A stretch of DNA of 33,047 nucleotides from Streptomyces sporangiiformans. Lineage in GTDB: Bacteria; Actinomycetota; Actinomycetes; Streptomycetales; Streptomycetaceae. The notes beneath the pieces are model-generated. The model was not told the origin of the DNA and did no database searches. It worked only from the letters and a program-made list of their open reading frames with translations. Position 1 is the stretch's first letter. Each line of letters begins with the position of its first letter. Below, one piece after another: positions 29,004-33,047 of the stretch. The translations under genes were made by a program, and so were the position numbers. The stretch lies in the NCBI RefSeq assembly GCF_005768555.2, contig NZ_VCHX02000121.1, positions 1 through 33,047 of the forward strand. The letters run 5' to 3'.

Positions 29004-30439
29004 GGTCGGACCACCTGGGTCATCTCGGCGTCGGGATTCGGGGCGGGTGAGGGCGCCGGGCGCCGTGCGGTGTCGCTGATTCTGAGCAGGATGCCGACCA
29101 GGGCCCAGTTGGCGATCACCGATGAACCGCCGTAGGCGACGAACGGCAGGGTCATACCGGTCAGCGGGATCAGGCCCATGACGCCGCCGGCGACCACGAA
29201 GACCTGGAGCGCGAAGGCGCCGGAGAGGCCGACGGCCAGCAGCTTGCCGAACGGGTCGCGGGCGGCGAGGGCGGTGCGCACGCCGCGCTCCACGATCAGG
29301 CCGTAGATCAGCAGGATCGCCATCACGCCGGCGAGGCCCAGTTCCTCGCCGAAGGTGGCGAGGATGAAGTCAGAGTTGGCGGCGAATCCGATCAGGTCGG
29401 AGTTGCCCTGGCCGAGTCCGGTGCCGAGGACGCCGCCGGAGCCGAACGCCCACAGGGCTTCCGCGGACTGCTCGGAGTGGCCGATGAGGCCCTCCTTGCT
29501 CTTCAGGTACTCGCCCATGGGGTCGAGCCAGGCCTGGACACGCTGCTGCACGTGCGGCTCGAACGAGGCGACACCGACCGCCCCGGCCGCCGACATCAGC
29601 AGACCGAAGACGATCCAGCTGGTGCGCTCGGTGGCGACGTACAGCATCACGACGAACATGCCGAAGAACAGCAGCGATGTACCGAGGTCGGTCTCGAAGA
29701 CCAGGATCAGGATGGACATCGCCCAGACGACGATGATCGGGCCGAGGTCGCGGCCGCGCGGCAGGTACAGGCCCATGAAGCGGCGGCTGGCGAGGGCCAG
29801 GGCGTCTCTCTTCACCATCAGATAGCCGGCGAAGAAGACCGCGATGACGATCTTCGCGAACTCACCTGGCTGGATGGTGCCGATGCCGGGAATGGAGATC
29901 CAGATCTTGGCGCCGTAGATGTTGGCCCCGAGGCCCGGCACCAGGGGCAGCAGCAGGAGGAACAGGGACAGGGCCATGGAGATGTACGTGTAGCGCTGCA
30001 GGACGCGGTGGTCCTTGAGGAAGATCAGTACGGCGACGAACAGGGCGAGGCCCATCGCCGAGTACATCAGCTGACGCGGTGCCGCCTCGACGAAGGTGTC
30101 TCGTGCCTGGAGCCGCTCCGACTGGTCGAGCCGCCAGATGGCCACCAGGCCGATGCCGTTGAGCAGCGTGGCCAGCGGCAGCATCAGTGGGTCCGCGTAC
30201 GGCGCGAACTTCCGTACGACGATGTGGCCGACGGCGGCGAGCAGGCCGAGGCCGAGGCCGTAGCCGAGCAGACCGGACGGCACCTGGTCGTTGATGGCCA
30301 GGCCCACGTTGGCGTACGCGAACACCGGGATGACGACGGCGAACACCAGCAGCGCGAGCTCGGTGTTGCGCCGGCTCGGCGCACCGATCGCGCCGATCGT
30401 GGACGTGTGGTGCGTCGACGTGTTGGATGTACTGCTCAT
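29000..30439 (-). CDS. rodA: SEDS peptidoglycan glycosyltransferase RodA/FtsW
   Basis: A 479-residue polytopic membrane protein of the SEDS family, which polymerises lipid II into glycan strands together with a class B PBP. Signature segments are IQPGEFAKIVIAVFFAGY, FETDLGTSLLFF, the catalytic Asp306 in VQAWLDPMGEY, and the C-terminal TGMTLPFVAYGGSSVIANW. Pairing with pbpA rather than ftsI favours a RodA role in wall elongation or sporulation. It is often annotated FtsW in Streptomyces. The ATG is at 30437-30439, 27 bases after the pstP stop. The first 22 residues are Ser/Thr-rich and could be phosphorylated by PknB, which is speculation. Confidence 0.93.
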   Translation of the reverse strand: MSSTSNTSTHHTSTIGAIGAPSRRNTELALLVFAVVIPVFAYANVGLAINDQVPSGLLGYGLGLGLLAAVGHIVVRKFAPYADPLMLPLATLLNGIGLVAIWRLDQSERLQARDTFVEAAPRQLMYSAMGLALFVAVLIFLKDHRVLQRYTYISMALSLFLLLLPLVPGLGANIYGAKIWISIPGIGTIQPGEFAKIVIAVFFAGYLMVKRDALALASRRFMGLYLPRGRDLGPIIVVWAMSILILVFETDLGTSLLFFGMFVVMLYVATERTSWIVFGLLMSAAGAVGVASFEPHVQQRVQAWLDPMGEYLKSKEGLIGHSEQSAEALWAFGSGGVLGTGLGQGNSDLIGFAANSDFILATFGEELGLAGVMAILLIYGLIVERGVRTALAARDPFGKLLAVGLSGAFALQVFVVAGGVMGLIPLTGMTLPFVAYGGSSVIANWALVGILLRISDTARRPAPSPAPNPDAEMTQVVRP

Positions 30440-30466
30440 CGTGTGACAGGGCCCCTCACGGCTTGC

Positions 30467-32011
30467 TTACTGCTTACCGCACAGCGAGACCAGCTTCTGC
30501 TCTTCGTCGGAGAGGCTGGGGCCGGGTGTGGGAGTGGGTGCGGTCTGGGACTTGGACGGGGACGGGGACTCCGGCGACGACGGGCTCTGCGTCGGCGTCG
30601 GTGTGGCCTTTGACGCGGCCGAGGTCCGTGTGGTTCCCGTGACGCCGCCGGCTTCGCCCTCGCCGGTCTTCGCGTTGCTCTCGCTCTCGGACTTGCGACG
30701 CTCGGCGTCCTTCTTGCACGCGGACGCCTGTGTGCCAAGGGCCTCGATCTTCGATCGGGCGTCGTTGAGGTCGCCTTCGGCGATCGTGGCCTTGACCTGC
30801 TTCTGCTGGTACGGCGGCAGGTACTTCAGTTCGATCTCGGGGTGGTCCTTCTCCACCTTCGAGAGCGAGACCCAGGCCAGGTCCTGGCTGATGCCGCGGT
30901 AGAGCGCGACGTGCTCACCGTTGCTGCCGACGTAGTACTGCGTCTGCGTCCAGCGGTAACCGCCGTACAGCCCGCCGCCGATGACGGCGAGGGCGAGCGC
31001 GGTGTAGAAGGATCTTTTCAGCCACTTGCGTCCCCGGCGGGGTTTGACGAAGTCCTCGTCGGAGTAGGCACCGAAGCCGTCCGTGGGGACGTAGCCCGTC
31101 GTGTCGCCGCTGCCGGGCGGGCCGAACTCGCCGCCACCGCCCTGTCCGGGCACCGGGCGGCCGAGGCTGGAGGCGCGGCCCGCGGGTGTCTGCATCGCGC
31201 CGTTGTCGTGCAGCTGGTTCTGGTTCTCGGCGACCGCTCCGACGACGACCGGGGTGTCGGAGAGCTGGCCCGCGAGGGTGTCTCCGCCGTCGATGTCGAG
31301 TACGTCGGCCACGATGACCGTGATGTTGTCCGGTCCGCCGCCGCGCAGTGCGAGCTGGATGAGCTCCTGCACGGTCTCCTGCGGTCCCTGGTAGCTGGCG
31401 AGGGTGTCCTCCATCGTCTGATGGCTGACGACGCCGGACAGACCGTCGGAGCAGATCAAGTACCGGTCGCCGGCGCGGACTTCACGGATGGAGAGGTCGG
31501 GCTCGACGTGGTCGCCGCTGCCCAGCGCGCGCATGAGGAGGGACCTCTGCGGATGCGTGGTGGCCTCTTCCTCCGTGATACGTCCCTCGTCGACGAGCCG
31601 CTGCACCCAGGTGTGGTCCTGAGTGATCTGCGTCAGGACGCCGTCGCGCAGCAGGTACGCGCGTGAGTCGCCGACGTGCACGAGGCCGAGCCGCTGCCCG
31701 GTCCACAGGAGCGCCGTGAGGGTCGTCCCCATGCCCTCGAGCTGGGGGTCCTCCTCGACCATCAGCCTGAGCTGGTCGTTGGCGCGCTGCACGGCCGTGC
31801 CGAGGGAGGTCAGGATGTCGGAGCCGGGCACGTCGTCGTCGAGCGCCACGATGGTGGAGATCACCTCGGAGCTGGCGACCTCACCGGCGGCCTGGCCGCC
31901 CATTCCGTCGGCGATCGCGAGCAGGCGCGGACCGGCGTAACCGGAGTCCTCATTGCCCTCGCGGATCATGCCTTTGTGCGATCCGGCGGCGAAGCGCAGT
32001 GACAGACTCAT
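30467..32011 (-). CDS. pstP: PP2C-type Ser/Thr phosphatase PstP
   Basis: A membrane PP2C phosphatase that reverses PknB-type phosphorylation. From the chosen start MSLSLRFAAGSHKGMIREGNED it is 514 residues. Metal-binding motifs are Glu21-Asp22 in GNEDS, Asp35-Gly36 in IADGMGGQ, GDSRAYL, SDGLSGVV and GGGPDNITVI, all in residues 1-240. A Gly/Pro-rich linker and a membrane segment (KRSFYTALALAVIGGGLYGGYRW, about 318-338) lead to an outside part ending in a Ser/Thr/Pro-rich tail. Other starts are GTG at 32047 (after GGAGG, 9 bases) and GTG at 32056. The one used has GAGG 5 bases upstream and aligns with the start of M. tuberculosis PstP. Confidence 0.95.
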   Translation of the reverse strand: MSLSLRFAAGSHKGMIREGNEDSGYAGPRLLAIADGMGGQAAGEVASSEVISTIVALDDDVPGSDILTSLGTAVQRANDQLRLMVEEDPQLEGMGTTLTALLWTGQRLGLVHVGDSRAYLLRDGVLTQITQDHTWVQRLVDEGRITEEEATTHPQRSLLMRALGSGDHVEPDLSIREVRAGDRYLICSDGLSGVVSHQTMEDTLASYQGPQETVQELIQLALRGGGPDNITVIVADVLDIDGGDTLAGQLSDTPVVVGAVAENQNQLHDNGAMQTPAGRASSLGRPVPGQGGGGEFGPPGSGDTTGYVPTDGFGAYSDEDFVKPRRGRKWLKRSFYTALALAVIGGGLYGGYRWTQTQYYVGSNGEHVALYRGISQDLAWVSLSKVEKDHPEIELKYLPPYQQKQVKATIAEGDLNDARSKIEALGTQASACKKDAERRKSESESNAKTGEGEAGGVTGTTRTSAASKATPTPTQSPSSPESPSPSKSQTAPTPTPGPSLSDEEQKLVSLCGKQ

Positions 32012-32131
32012 GCGCACCTCGCCCGTCGGCTCCGGGTACATCCGCACGGTGCCCACCCTCCGGTCGGGAGCGCGCCGGGGCCCGTCGTGTGGACCGCCGC
32101 TGCGTGCTCGCTCCGCTCGCTCATTGTCGTA

Positions 32132-32650
32132 CTACTTCCGCAGCTCGATGACCGTCTTGCCGATGCGGATCGGCGCGCCCAACGGAATCGGTGTGGGAGT
32201 CGTCAGTCGGTTCCGGTCGAGATAGGTGCCGTTGGTGGACCCGAGGTCCTCGACGATCCACTGGCCGTCACGGTCCGGATAAATCCTGGCATGCCTGCTG
32301 GAGGCGTAGTCGTCGTCCAGGACGATCGTGGAGTCGTGCGCACGCCCCAGGGTGATGGTCTGCCCCTGCAGGGCGACGGTCGTACCCGTAAGAGTGCCTT
32401 CGGAGACGACCAACTTGGTGGGCGCGCCCCGGCGCTGACGGCCGCCGCTGCTCGACTGCTGGCGCTGCGGCGGAGGCGTGGCCTGCTGCCGGGCGGCCTG
32501 CTGGGGCCGTGCGTTCTCCCGGCGCGAGCCGCGCTGTGTGACACGCGTACCGAACAGGTCGCTGCGGATGACCTGCACGGCCACGATCACGAACAGCCAC
32601 AGTACGGCCAGGAAACCCAGCCGCATGACCGTGAGGGTCAGCTCTGACAT
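32132..32650 (-). CDS. fhaB: FHA-domain membrane protein FhaB (FipA)
   Basis: A 172-residue protein with an N-terminal membrane segment (about 5-27, LTVMRLGFLAVLWLFVIVAV). A basic, Gln/Arg-rich linker follows, then a C-terminal FHA domain (about 95-170) with the phosphothreonine-binding residues in LGRAHDSTIVL, SSRHARI and DLGSTNGTYL. FHA domains bind phospho-Thr, so this protein is a reader of PknB-type phosphorylation near the wall synthesis machinery. ATG at 32648-32650 lies 10 bases after the fhaA stop. The longer frame to 32947 is rejected because it would run through fhaA. A 120-base gap separates it from pstP. Confidence 0.93.
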   Translation of the reverse strand: MSELTLTVMRLGFLAVLWLFVIVAVQVIRSDLFGTRVTQRGSRRENARPQQAARQQATPPPQRQQSSSGGRQRRGAPTKLVVSEGTLTGTTVALQGQTITLGRAHDSTIVLDDDYASSRHARIYPDRDGQWIVEDLGSTNGTYLDRNRLTTPTPIPLGAPIRIGKTVIELRK

Positions 32651-32660
32651 TGCCCCCGCT

Positions 32661-33047
32661 TCACCCTTCGGCTTGCCGGTAAATGATGGTGGTACTGCCC
32701 ACGACGATCCGCGAGCCGTCGCGGAGCGTAGCGCGGGTGGTGTGCTGCCCGTCCACCACGATGCCGTTGGTGGACCCGAGATCCTGGATCGTCGAGGGCG
32801 TTCCGGTCCGGATCTCACAGTGCCGGCGCGAGACGCCGGGGTCGTCGATCCGCACGTCGGCGTCGGTGCTGCGGCCCAGCACCAGCGTCGGGCGGGAGAT
32901 CTGATGGCGGGTGCCGTTGATCTCGATCCAGTGCCGTACGCGCGCACCAGGCAGCGCGCCGGGCGCGGCGGCGCCCCGGCCGCCCATCGGTGCGGCAGGG
33001 CTGGGACGGCCGCCGGGTGGCGGCGCGGCCGGCATGGGGGGAGCGCC
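32661..33047 (-). CDS. fhaA: FHA-domain protein FhaA, C-terminal part only
   Basis: The frame is open to the right edge, so the N-terminal part, which in FhaA contains a DUF3662 domain, is outside the window. The visible 128 residues are a Pro/Ala/Gly-rich linker and a C-terminal FHA domain with LGRSTDADVRIDD, VSRRHCEI and DLGSTNGIVV, the phospho-Thr-binding loops. FhaA interacts with PknB substrates and the lipid II flippase in mycobacteria. It is the first of the leftward cluster seen here and precedes fhaB by 10 bases. Identity depends on the FHA domain and context. Confidence 0.88.
   Translation of the reverse strand, partial: GAPPMPAAPPPGGRPSPAAPMGGRGAAAPGALPGARVRHWIEINGTRHQISRPTLVLGRSTDADVRIDDPGVSRRHCEIRTGTPSTIQDLGSTNGIVVDGQHTTRATLRDGSRIVVGSTTIIYRQAEG

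Noticed and set aside
29477..30613. 378-residue plus-strand frame opposite rodA
   Set aside because: Antisense to a clear SEDS protein. The translation is rich in Gln, Glu, Asp and Arg, with no domain.

Overview
The window is a high-GC actinobacterial chromosome segment. Gene order and protein sequences fit Streptomyces: the oriC flank followed by dnaN, a short gnd, recF, a DUF721/DciA-type gene, gyrB and gyrA, and further on crgA, class E sortases and the pknB/pbpA/rodA/pstP/fha cluster. I assign this by recognition of protein sequence and order; no database was searched.

Layout. 1-841 is the dnaA-dnaN intergenic origin region, with about 16 DnaA-box-like 9-mers. 842-10486 is a rightward replication and topology block: sliding clamp, 6-phosphogluconate dehydrogenase, RecF, probable DciA helicase loader, both gyrase subunits and a DUF3566 membrane protein. 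10563-12108 holds tRNA-Ile, two look-alike terminators, a 14-copy 9-bp minisatellite, a small secreted protein and a DLW-39 miniprotein behind a perfect inverted repeat. 12284-17064 is less conserved: a secreted, membrane-anchored protein on the plus strand, then a tail-anchored Ser/Thr kinase and an HTH protein on the minus strand, then tRNA-Ala, a near-consensus parS site and a DUF5324 protein. 17395-19067 carries a cyclophilin and a rhomboid protease. 19090-19301 is a compact DnaA-box cluster beside crgA.

19745-24107 is a rightward envelope operon: DUF881, a class E sortase, a 53-residue membrane protein, pabA, then two more class E sortases, several joined by 4-base overlaps. 24213-25133 is a minus-strand gene combining a putative DNA-binding N-terminus with an Mrr-like nuclease domain. 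It looks inserted between the sortases and pknB. 25326-33047 is the leftward growth and division signalling cluster (fhaA-fhaB-pstP-rodA-pbpA-pknB, in transcription order). fhaA runs off the right end.

Themes. Replication initiation (oriC, off-origin DnaA boxes), segregation (two parS-like sites) and septation or envelope control (crgA, sortases, PknB/PstP, RodA/PbpA) are physically interleaved. The least explained items are the Mrr-like gene, the operator-like repeat before the DLW-39 gene, the minisatellite interval and the structured stretch between the two terminators downstream of tRNA-Ile.
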